DNA of 25,652 bases from an uncultured Oscillospiraceae bacterium (GTDB lineage: Bacteria; Bacillota; Clostridia; Oscillospirales; Oscillospiraceae): contig CAKTIN010000021.1 of assembly GCA_934565775.1 (NCBI GenBank), positions 1 through 25,652 on the forward strand, given 5' to 3'. Under the pieces are notes generated by a model that saw only the letters and a list, made by a program, of their open reading frames with translations, did not search any database and was not told the origin of the DNA. This document shows, in pieces, positions 1 to 6,835 of the stretch (the first letter of the stretch is position 1; the number at the start of each line of letters is the position of its first letter). The position numbers and the translations under genes were made by a program.

Positions 1-3000
1 TCACCTCCACCCCCGACGCCATGGACGCCAGTGTCATGCAGTTCGCCAAGGAGCGCATCAAGCTCCTGGCCTACCACAAGAACGCTTACGACGAAGCGCC
101 CCACATGAACGACGCCTTCGCTCTGACCGATCTGGTGGTCACCCGGGCGGAGAAGCGCGGCAGCCAGGTCACCCTGGAGTATGCCCGGGATACCCTGGAT
201 AATCTGAGAACCTACGTCGCCGACTATGTGGTCAAGGAGTCCAATCTGGCCAACGCAGCCACCTGGACCAACGAGCTCCAGGCCCGGATCGACGCCATTG
301 TCCCCGGCTCCAGCGCCCCCGCTGCTCCCAGCCTGGTCGCCAAGCCTGTGGACTCCATGCCCAGCATCTCCGCGGGCGAGGCCTTCGTAAGCGGGCAGGA
401 CCAGAATGCGGTCTACTTCCCCAGCTGGGCCTCCCGGAACTCCACCTCCCTGTGCTACAACAACAGCACCACCTGGTTCGAGGGCTTTGCCGGCCAGGGC
501 ACCGTGTACTTCCTGGTCTGCAAGCCGATTTCCTCCATGCGCATCTTCGTCAACGGCGTTGAGGTGGACACCAGCGCCATGCTGAACACCCACGGCCGGT
601 TCGCCATCGATGTCTCCAGCATTACGGTCAACGGCCGCAACAGCGTCCAGGTCACCGATATGCCCATCGGCACCGCCCGCTTCTCTCTGCTCATGGTCGT
701 GACCAACCCCGAGGTTGGAGAGGGCACCCTGGAGCAGGTCGGCATCGATGAGAAGGCGATCAACATGATCGACTCCATCATCCAGAAGGATATTGACTAC
801 GGCTTCACCTCCGCCCAGATGGCGATCGTGAAGGACGGCAAGATGGTCTACTCCAACGCCTGGGGCACCGTCAACGCCTACAACCCCGATGGCACGCCCA
901 AGACCGACAGCTCCGCCGTCACCACCGACACCCTGTACGACCTGGCCTCCAACACCAAGATGTACGCCACCAACTATGCGGTGCAGTACCTGGTGCAGCA
1001 GAAAAAGCTGAGTCTGGACGCCAAGATCACCGACTTCTTCCCCACCTTTGTGGACGACACCATCGAGATCCACTATCAGATCCGCCAGGGCTCCGGCGCT
1101 CCGGACCTGGCCACCGCGAAGGCCTGGAAGGCCGAGCTCACCGTTGCGGATATTCTCCAGCACCAGGCAGGCTTCGCCCCCGACCCCCAGTTCCACAACG
1201 ACCAGTTTGACCAGGTGACCCAGACTCCCACCGCCGGTGTGGACAATGTGCTCTACGCCATCGGCAAGGAGGCCGTGGCCAAGGCCATCTGCAAGTCCCC
1301 CCTGGTCTATCAGCCCGGCACCAAGACCGTCTACTCCGATGTGGACTATATGCTCCTGGGCCTGATCGTGGAGCAGGTGACCGGACAGGATCTGGACACC
1401 TTCATGAAGGAAACCTTCTACAATCCCCTGGGTCTGACCCACATCACCTACAACCCCCTGGACAACGGCTTCACCGCCGACCAGGTCGCGGCCACCGAGC
1501 TCAACGGCAACAGCCGTGACGGCGTGATCTCCTTCAAGGACATCCGGACCGGCACCATCCAGGGCACGGTTCACGATGAGAAGGCCTACTACGCCATGGG
1601 CGGCGTCTCCGGCCATGCGGGCCTGTTCTCCAACGCCGAGGATCTGGCGAAGCTGGCCTCCATGATGCTCAATCAGAGCGGCTACGCCGACCACCGTCTG
1701 TTCGACTTCAATATCAACCATTACTTCACCGCCCGAAAGGACAGCTCCGCTACCTGGGGTCAGGGCTGGTGGCGGCAGGGTGACTGCGGCCGTCCCTGGT
1801 ACTTCGGCGTTCAGGCTTCCCGGAACACCGTGGGCCATCAGGGCTGGACCGGCACGCTGACCGTGATCGATCCTGTGGATGATCTGGTGATCGTCTACCT
1901 GACCAACAAGATCAACTCCCCCGTAACGGATAACAAGACCTCCCCCAACCAGTTCGACGGCAACTGGTACACCGCTTCCACCCTGGGCTTCGTGGCCAAC
2001 ATCCTGTATCAGGGTCTGTCCAACCACGACTCCAGCACGGACATTCAGCCCGCTCTGGACGCTCTGCTGAGCGATATGCTCACCGATAAGCTCCGCCTCG
2101 TGGCCGATGAGGGCGAGGTCACTGCCGATCATCCCGTTGTGAAGTCCGCTTACGCGCTGGCTGAGGGCATCTTCGATATGGCCGAGGCCCGTCCCACGGA
2201 CGAGAACGCCGCTGCCGCCCAGCTGGTGCTGGACAGCCTGGATCCCGATCGGGACGCCGCCATGATCGCGAAGCTCACCGGCCGGATGCCCATCCTGCTG
2301 GAGGAGCTGGTCGAGAAGGCGAACGCCGCCGCCAAGGCCGCCCAGGAGGCTGCTGACCAGGCCGCCGCCGACTATGAAAAGGTCGTCGCCATCGCCGAGG
2401 AGATCGCCAAGGATACCAGCACGGATCCCGCTTTCGCCGAGAAGGCCGCGAAGGAAGTCGAGGCTGCGAAGGAAGCGCTGGAGAATGCCAAAAAGGCTGC
2501 TGAGGACGCCAAGAAGGCCGCCGAGCAGACCGAGGCCGCCGTCACCGCCGGTGACAAGGCCGTAGCCATCGCCAACGCCGCCGCTGCCGAGTATGCCCGC
2601 CAGGCTGCCGAGGCTTACGCCCAGATGGTCGCCATGCGTGTGGATATGGCCACCTACCTGGCCGATGCCCAGGAGGCCGCCAGACGGGAGGCCGAGGCCA
2701 AGGCCGCCGAAGAGGCTGCCAAGCTGGCCCAGGCCAAGTACGAGGCTCTGGCTGAGCTGATCGCTTACGCCCAGACCCTCACCTACCCCGCCAACCACGA
2801 GGCCGCCATGGAGGCCGCTATGGCCCGGGCAAAGGCCATGATCGAGAGCGCCAAGACCATCGACGAGATTCCCGCCCTCCTGGAGGCCGCAAAGCAGGAG
2901 CTGGCTCTGGCCACCGTGTGCTACTGCGAGCGCTTTGAGGACCTGAACCCCGAGTCCTGGTACCACGACGCTGTGGTTTACGCCATCTCCCACGGCCTGT

Positions 3001-3479
3001 TCAAGGGCATGGAGGAGAACCTGTTCGCCCCCGGCAACACCATGACCCGCGGTATGCTGGTCACCGTGCTGTACCGCTTCGCCGGTGAGCCCGAGGTGCA
3101 GGAGCAGGCCTCCTTTGAGGATGTGGATCCCACCCTGTACTACGCCAAGGCTGTTGCCTGGGCTCAGGCAAACGGTCTGGTCAACGGTGTGGACGAGACG
3201 CACTTTGCGCCGAACAACTTCGTCACCCGCGAGCAGCTGGTCACCATCTTCCAGCGCTACGCCGCCTTCATCGGCTGCGATACCTCCGCCTCTGCGGACC
3301 TCAGCGCCTTTGAGGATGCGGACATCATCAGCCCCTATGCCAAGGCGCCCATGTCCTGGGCTGTGGCCATCGGTCTGGTCAACGGCCGTACCACCACCCA
3401 GCTGGATCCCGGCGGATTTGCAAACCGCGCCGAAGCGGCTGCCATCTTCGCCCGCTTTGCTGAAAAAGTTCTTTTCTAA
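1..3479 (+). CDS. SLH-anchored serine hydrolase (beta-lactamase/PBP4* family), 5'-truncated
   Basis: The frame is open from the first base, so the true start lies upstream; the first in-frame ATG is at 21 and residues are numbered from it (1152 aa visible). Residues ~1-95 are helical. Residues ~115-225 look like a beta-sandwich domain of the kind found in front of PBP4*-like hydrolases. Residues ~245-670 are the class C beta-lactamase/serine-hydrolase fold, with catalytic S310-N-T-K313, Y438-S-D440 and H606-Q-G. An alanine/glutamate/lysine-rich coiled coil spans ~760-918. Three SLH repeats start near 970, 1030 and 1096 and run to the C-terminus. SLH domains bind secondary cell-wall polymers, so the enzyme should be displayed outside the cell. 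The fold covers D,D-peptidases, esterases and beta-lactamases; the substrate cannot be read from sequence. The start of the protein, including any signal peptide, is outside the window. Confidence 0.93.
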   Translation, partial: TSTPDAMDASVMQFAKERIKLLAYHKNAYDEAPHMNDAFALTDLVVTRAEKRGSQVTLEYARDTLDNLRTYVADYVVKESNLANAATWTNELQARIDAIVPGSSAPAAPSLVAKPVDSMPSISAGEAFVSGQDQNAVYFPSWASRNSTSLCYNNSTTWFEGFAGQGTVYFLVCKPISSMRIFVNGVEVDTSAMLNTHGRFAIDVSSITVNGRNSVQVTDMPIGTARFSLLMVVTNPEVGEGTLEQVGIDEKAINMIDSIIQKDIDYGFTSAQMAIVKDGKMVYSNAWGTVNAYNPDGTPKTDSSAVTTDTLYDLASNTKMYATNYAVQYLVQQKKLSLDAKITDFFPTFVDDTIEIHYQIRQGSGAPDLATAKAWKAELTVADILQHQAGFAPDPQFHNDQFDQVTQTPTAGVDNVLYAIGKEAVAKAICKSPLVYQPGTKTVYSDVDYMLLGLIVEQVTGQDLDTFMKETFYNPLGLTHITYNPLDNGFTADQVAATELNGNSRDGVISFKDIRTGTIQGTVHDEKAYYAMGGVSGHAGLFSNAEDLAKLASMMLNQSGYADHRLFDFNINHYFTARKDSSATWGQGWWRQGDCGRPWYFGVQASRNTVGHQGWTGTLTVIDPVDDLVIVYLTNKINSPVTDNKTSPNQFDGNWYTASTLGFVANILYQGLSNHDSSTDIQPALDALLSDMLTDKLRLVADEGEVTADHPVVKSAYALAEGIFDMAEARPTDENAAAAQLVLDSLDPDRDAAMIAKLTGRMPILLEELVEKANAAAKAAQEAADQAAADYEKVVAIAEEIAKDTSTDPAFAEKAAKEVEAAKEALENAKKAAEDAKKAAEQTEAAVTAGDKAVAIANAAAAEYARQAAEAYAQMVAMRVDMATYLADAQEAARREAEAKAAEEAAKLAQAKYEALAELIAYAQTLTYPANHEAAMEAAMARAKAMIESAKTIDEIPALLEAAKQELALATVCYCERFEDLNPESWYHDAVVYAISHGLFKGMEENLFAPGNTMTRGMLVTVLYRFAGEPEVQEQASFEDVDPTLYYAKAVAWAQANGLVNGVDETHFAPNNFVTREQLVTIFQRYAAFIGCDTSASADLSAFEDADIISPYAKAPMSWAVAIGLVNGRTTTQLDPGGFANRAEAAAIFARFAEKVLF

Positions 3480-3502
3480 CTCTCCTTCTTCCTGTGTCGA
3501 GG

Positions 3503-3524
3503 CGGCCCCACTTCGGTGGGGCCG
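3503..3524 (+). terminator. GC-rich hairpin after the SLH hydrolase gene
   Basis: A 9-bp stem CGGCCCCAC/GTGGGGCCG closes on a TTCG tetraloop 23 bases after the stop codon. The following bases (TCTCAATCTATT) are only moderately T-rich, so termination is probable rather than certain. The same stem recurs in inverted sense at 3583-3606 with a CGAA loop. Confidence 0.6.
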
Positions 3525-3582
3525 TCTCAATCTATTCCTATCGAAGCACCCCGCCGGGCTGCGGCAGGTGCAAAACAGCAAA

Positions 3583-3917
3583 TTGGCCCCACCGAAGTGG
3601 GGCCAACTTCCTCTTATGCGAAAGCCCCGCCACGGCGGGGCTCAGCGTGTCAAAAAACTTGTTTTTGACACGCTGCCAGACGTCAAGAAAGCGCCGGAGA
3701 CAAGCAATTTGCTCCCGTCGGCGTATAGAAATACGGTAGGGAGCAAATTGTGCAGTAAGTTAAAATGCTTATTTTTCTGTAGATTCCGGACTTTTTCTCC
3801 AGATTCTCAGTTGCGCAGCGTGTTGGGAAAAGGAGAAAGCCTTTTTGTGGATTGCTTTGCATTTTAACGATCCGGGGGTTTCTTGACAGTCTGAGCCCCG
3901 CCACGGCGGGGCTTTTC
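3583..3917. repeat. Hairpin-rich nested inverted-repeat element, non-coding
   Basis: This gene-free stretch is packed with dyads: TTGGCCCCAC/GTGGGGCCAA (3583-3592/3597-3606); AGCCCCGCC/GGCGGGGCT at 3623-3642 and again at 3894-3913; a perfect 13-bp stem 3644-3656/3662-3674; and CAATTTGCTCCC/GGGAGCAAATTG (3705-3716/3739-3750), enclosing CGTAT/ATACG. Long-range pairs are nested: GTCAAGAAA 3682-3690 with 3879-3887, and GTTAAAATGC 3759-3768 with 3859-3868. The outer boundaries are the two copies of the GCCCCGCC hairpin. Open frames here lack ribosome sites and protein-like composition. The last hairpin, followed by TTTT, may also act as a terminator. It resembles dispersed intergenic repeats, but only one copy is visible here. 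Confidence 0.7.
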
Positions 3918-3918
3918 C

Positions 3919-4257
3919 TCATCCCTTGAAAAACAGGGCATACACCAGCAGTGCGACCAGCGCCGCCAGAAGCACGCAAACGGCAATGCCCACATAGAGG
4001 CCCGCGCTCCGCCCGGCGGTGGGAGCCGCATCGCCGGAGGCCGCCTTCTTTGCGGTCTTGCCCTTGCCCTTTGCGGGGATAATGGTCTTGCTGTAAGACA
4101 CGCCGGTGCCGGGGATGCTGGCCGTCGCCGTCACGCCGCCCTTCGCCCGCTTTGAGACCCGGAAGCCCTTGACTCCCGCGCTGACGCCCACGCCGGATTT
4201 GCTGAAATTCAGACGAATCGGCCCAAAATTCTTACTCTTTCGAAACTGGAAGCCCAT
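3919..4257 (-). CDS. DUF4236 domain protein with C-terminal membrane segment
   Basis: A 112-residue protein. The N-terminal ~55 residues match the DUF4236 pattern: it begins MGFQFRKSKNFG, followed by a glycine/serine/valine-rich stretch (SKSGVGVSAG) and GTGVSYSKT near 51-59. A lysine/alanine-rich linker follows, then one hydrophobic helix (~88-109) ending close to the C-terminus, so it is probably a single-pass membrane protein. The molecular function of DUF4236 is unknown; it is often found fused to SH3-like, zinc-ribbon or membrane segments. ATG at 4257 is preceded by AAGGGTAGGGG. A promoter is visible at 4293-4321, and the gene appears monocistronic, ending at the hairpin element. Confidence 0.85.
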   Translation of the reverse strand: MGFQFRKSKNFGPIRLNFSKSGVGVSAGVKGFRVSKRAKGGVTATASIPGTGVSYSKTIIPAKGKGKTAKKAASGDAAPTAGRSAGLYVGIAVCVLLAALVALLVYALFFKG

Positions 4258-4292
4258 AACTGACCCCTACCCTTCTATCGTATCTGTCAAAT

Positions 4293-4321
4293 AGGATACC
4301 ACAGCTTCCCCCCAAATGCAA
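4293..4321 (-). promoter_or_regulatory. Sigma-A promoter of the DUF4236 gene
   Basis: On the minus strand TTGCAT (4321-4316) and TATCCT (4298-4293) are separated by exactly 17 bases, 35 bases upstream of the ATG. Confidence 0.55.
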
Positions 4322-4328
4322 CGAAAAA

Positions 4329-4829
4329 CTAGGCCCGCTTGATCTCCCCGCAGGCGATTTTCCTGCCGGAGGCCCCGGCAGACTGGGTCCGCAGATCATC
4401 CGGCATGGCGTGGAGGATCACAGTTTTCCCCAGTACCTCCCGAACCTGAAACCGCTCCGTCAAAAACGCGGAAAAGGCGCTGCCCCGATTGCCGAAGATC
4501 GGCGGCATATCCCCGGCGTGGCACGGATGGAGGCAGCCGCCGGGGTTCCAGTGCCCGCCCGCCATGGCAAAGGGGTCCGCCGCATCTCCCCGGCACATAC
4601 CGCCCCCATGGATATGAAAGCCAAATACGCCGCACGCGCACCCGCCGCCCCGGGGCAGGCCCGTAAACTCCGAAACCACCAGGCTGCCCCGGATGGTCTG
4701 ATAAAACCGCACCTCGCCCCGCAGATCGGGGTGCCCCCGGTCCCCCATGAGAAGGGCCCGGGCCTGGGGCCCTCGGGCCAGGGCCGTCAAAAGCCAGGCC
4801 GGTGCGCTCTGCTGCCGCTGCTGCTGCAT
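4329..4829 (-). CDS. Cu/Zn superoxide dismutase family protein
   Basis: 166 aa, Sod_Cu family, which disproportionates superoxide to oxygen and peroxide. The ligand set is readable: H72-I-H74 and H93 (GHWNP), H101, H104 and D107 (HPCHAGD), and H140 (VILHAMPDD). C79 and C160 correspond to the conserved disulfide pair. Thus all copper and zinc ligands are present. The active-site arginine before the terminal ACG motif appears to be lysine (K157), although R156 is adjacent. There is no signal peptide, so a cytoplasmic location is inferred; most bacterial SodC enzymes are exported. ATG at 4829 follows TAGGAG with good spacing. The gene lies downstream of the ABC operon on the same strand, beyond a strong terminator. 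I could not find a convincing promoter of its own. Confidence 0.9.
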   Translation of the reverse strand: MQQQRQQSAPAWLLTALARGPQARALLMGDRGHPDLRGEVRFYQTIRGSLVVSEFTGLPRGGGCACGVFGFHIHGGGMCRGDAADPFAMAGGHWNPGGCLHPCHAGDMPPIFGNRGSAFSAFLTERFQVREVLGKTVILHAMPDDLRTQSAGASGRKIACGEIKRA

Positions 4830-4888
4830 ACGATCACACTCCTATCAGCTCAGCTTATGCCGGCCGCTCCCGGCATGTGCAGAAAAGC

Positions 4889-4923
4889 CGCCCCGGACAT
4901 CCTCTAGGAGGATGTCCGGGGCG
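4889..4923 (-). terminator. Intrinsic terminator of the marR-ABC-ABC operon
   Basis: A perfect 16-bp stem CGCCCCGGACATCCTC/GAGGATGTCCGGGGCG with a 3-base loop lies 13 bases after the ABC stop codon. On the minus strand it is followed by GCTTTTCT. Confidence 0.85.
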
Positions 4924-4935
4924 CTTCGTTCGGAT

Positions 4936-6834
4936 TTATTCCAGCTCAAACGCGCCGGTATACAGCTGATAATAGGTGCCCTTCTTTTCGATCAGCTCCT
5001 GATGGCTGCCCCGTTCAATGATCCGCCCATGGTCCAGGACCATGATGCAGTCGCTGTTGCGTACGGTAGACAGCCGGTGGGCAATGACAAAGGTCGTCCG
5101 CCCCTCCATCAGAGCGTCCATGCCCCGCTGGACCAGAGCCTCGGTCCGGGTGTCGATGGAGGAGGTCGCCTCGTCCAGGATCATCACCGGGGGATCCGCC
5201 ACTGCCGCCCGGGCAATGGCAATGAGTTGCCGCTGGCCCTGGGACAGGCTGCCGCCGTTGCCGGTAAGCTCCGTATCATAGCCCTTGGGTAGGCGCGTGA
5301 TGAAATCGTGGGCATTGGCCAGCTTCGCCGCCTGGATGCACTGCTCATCCGTGGCGCTCAGGTTGCCATAGCGGATGTTCTCCATCACCGTGCCGGTAAA
5401 CAGATTGGTCTCCTGGAGCACCACACCCAGGCTTCGCCGGAGGTCCGGCTTGCGGATCTTGTTGATATTGATCCCGTCATAGCGGATCTTGCCGTCGGCA
5501 ATGTCATAAAAGCGGTTGATCAGATTGGTAATGGTGGTCTTGCCCGCGCCGGTCGCCCCCACAAAGGCCACCTTTTGCCCGGGCTTGGCGTACAGCGTCA
5601 CATTGTGCAGCACGATCTTCTCCGGCACATAGCCGAAGTCCACATCGTTCATGGTGATCTCGCCCCGCAGCTGGGTGTAGGTCACGGTCCCATCCGCCTG
5701 ATGGGGGTGCTTCCAGGCCCACAGCCCCGTATGCTCCTTACATTCGGCCAGGCTGCCGTCGGGCTGCCGCTTGGCATTGACCAGGGTCACATAGCCGTGG
5801 TCCTCCTCGGGCTCCTCATCCATGAGCGCAAAGATTCGCTCCGCACCGGCCATGGCCATGACAATGGCATTGATCTGGTTGCTCACCTGGCCGATGGGCA
5901 TATTAAACGACCGGGACAGCAGCATAAAGCTCATCAGCGAACCCAGGCTCAGGATGCTCTCCCGGCTCTTGATGGCAATATAGCCGCCCACAATGGCCAA
6001 AATCGCATACTGGATATAGCCCAGGTTGTTGTTGACCGGGCCCATCATATTGGAGTACATCCCCGCCAACCGGGCATTTTTCCGCAGGCTGTCGTTCCGG
6101 CGGTCAAAGTCCTCCTTTGCGGCCTGCTCATGGCAGAAAACCTTGACCACCTTCTGGCCGTTGACCATTTCCTCCACATAGCCGTTCAGGTCGCCCAGGG
6201 CCCTCTGCTGCCCCACAAAATACCGGGCGGACAGGCCGGTAATCTTCTTCGTCAGCAGCAGGATCAGCGCCACGGAAACCAGCACCACCAGCGTCAGCAG
6301 CGGAGAGGTCACCAGCATGGCCACGAATACCACCACAATGGTCACCACCGAGGAAATGCACTGGGGGATTGCCTGGGAGATCATCTGCCGGAGGGTATCA
6401 ATATCGTTGGTGTAGCAGCTCATAATGTCTCCGGCGGGGTGGGTGTCAAAGTACCGCACCGGCAGACGCTGCATTTTGGTAAAGAGGGTATCCCGGATGG
6501 TCTTTTGGGTCCCCTGGCCCACCTTGACCATAAGGAATTCGCACAGGAACGAGGCGATCATGCCCACCAAATAGATCCCGGCCATGAGGACCAGGAACCG
6601 GATCAACCCGGACAGGTCCGGATTCTCCACCCCGACCAGGGGCTTAATATAGTCGTCCACCAGATAACCCAGGGACTTGCTGCTGGCAACCTGGGCAATG
6701 GCGCTCAGGGCGATGCTGAGCACAACCACCACCAGGGTCAGCCGGTACTGCCCCATATAGGACAGCAGCCGCTTCATGGTTTTTCCCGGGTTTTGGGCCT
6801 TCCGGCCGTCGCCGCGCATACGGATAGGGGGCAT
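4936..6834 (-). CDS. ABC exporter half-transporter with the catalytic ATP site (TMD-NBD)
   Basis: 632 aa. A type-1 exporter membrane domain (six predicted helices, ~25-360) is followed by an ATPase domain with Walker A GATGAGKTT (~425), signature LSQGQ (~530), Walker B VMILDEATS with the catalytic glutamate (~550), and switch histidine in VIAHRLS (~583). ATG at 6834 is one base after the upstream gene's stop and carries AAGGGAG at 9-base spacing; longer in-frame extensions run back through the upstream gene and are rejected. The non-canonical signature (Q for G) with an intact glutamate is the pattern of the active half of heterodimeric exporters such as TM287/288 and BmrCD. The partner is the preceding gene. 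The substrate is probably a drug, peptide or lipid, not determinable here. A ~65-residue insertion between membrane and ATPase domains (~335-400) is somewhat unusual. Confidence 0.93.
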   Translation of the reverse strand: MPPIRMRGDGRKAQNPGKTMKRLLSYMGQYRLTLVVVVLSIALSAIAQVASSKSLGYLVDDYIKPLVGVENPDLSGLIRFLVLMAGIYLVGMIASFLCEFLMVKVGQGTQKTIRDTLFTKMQRLPVRYFDTHPAGDIMSCYTNDIDTLRQMISQAIPQCISSVVTIVVVFVAMLVTSPLLTLVVLVSVALILLLTKKITGLSARYFVGQQRALGDLNGYVEEMVNGQKVVKVFCHEQAAKEDFDRRNDSLRKNARLAGMYSNMMGPVNNNLGYIQYAILAIVGGYIAIKSRESILSLGSLMSFMLLSRSFNMPIGQVSNQINAIVMAMAGAERIFALMDEEPEEDHGYVTLVNAKRQPDGSLAECKEHTGLWAWKHPHQADGTVTYTQLRGEITMNDVDFGYVPEKIVLHNVTLYAKPGQKVAFVGATGAGKTTITNLINRFYDIADGKIRYDGININKIRKPDLRRSLGVVLQETNLFTGTVMENIRYGNLSATDEQCIQAAKLANAHDFITRLPKGYDTELTGNGGSLSQGQRQLIAIARAAVADPPVMILDEATSSIDTRTEALVQRGMDALMEGRTTFVIAHRLSTVRNSDCIMVLDHGRIIERGSHQELIEKKGTYYQLYTGAFELE

Positions 6835-6835
6835 T

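Noticed and set aside
3085-3867. Plus-strand frame overlapping the SLH domains and running into the hairpin region
   Set aside because: It is a proline/serine/arginine-rich shadow of the SLH repeats; the SLH frame is unambiguous.
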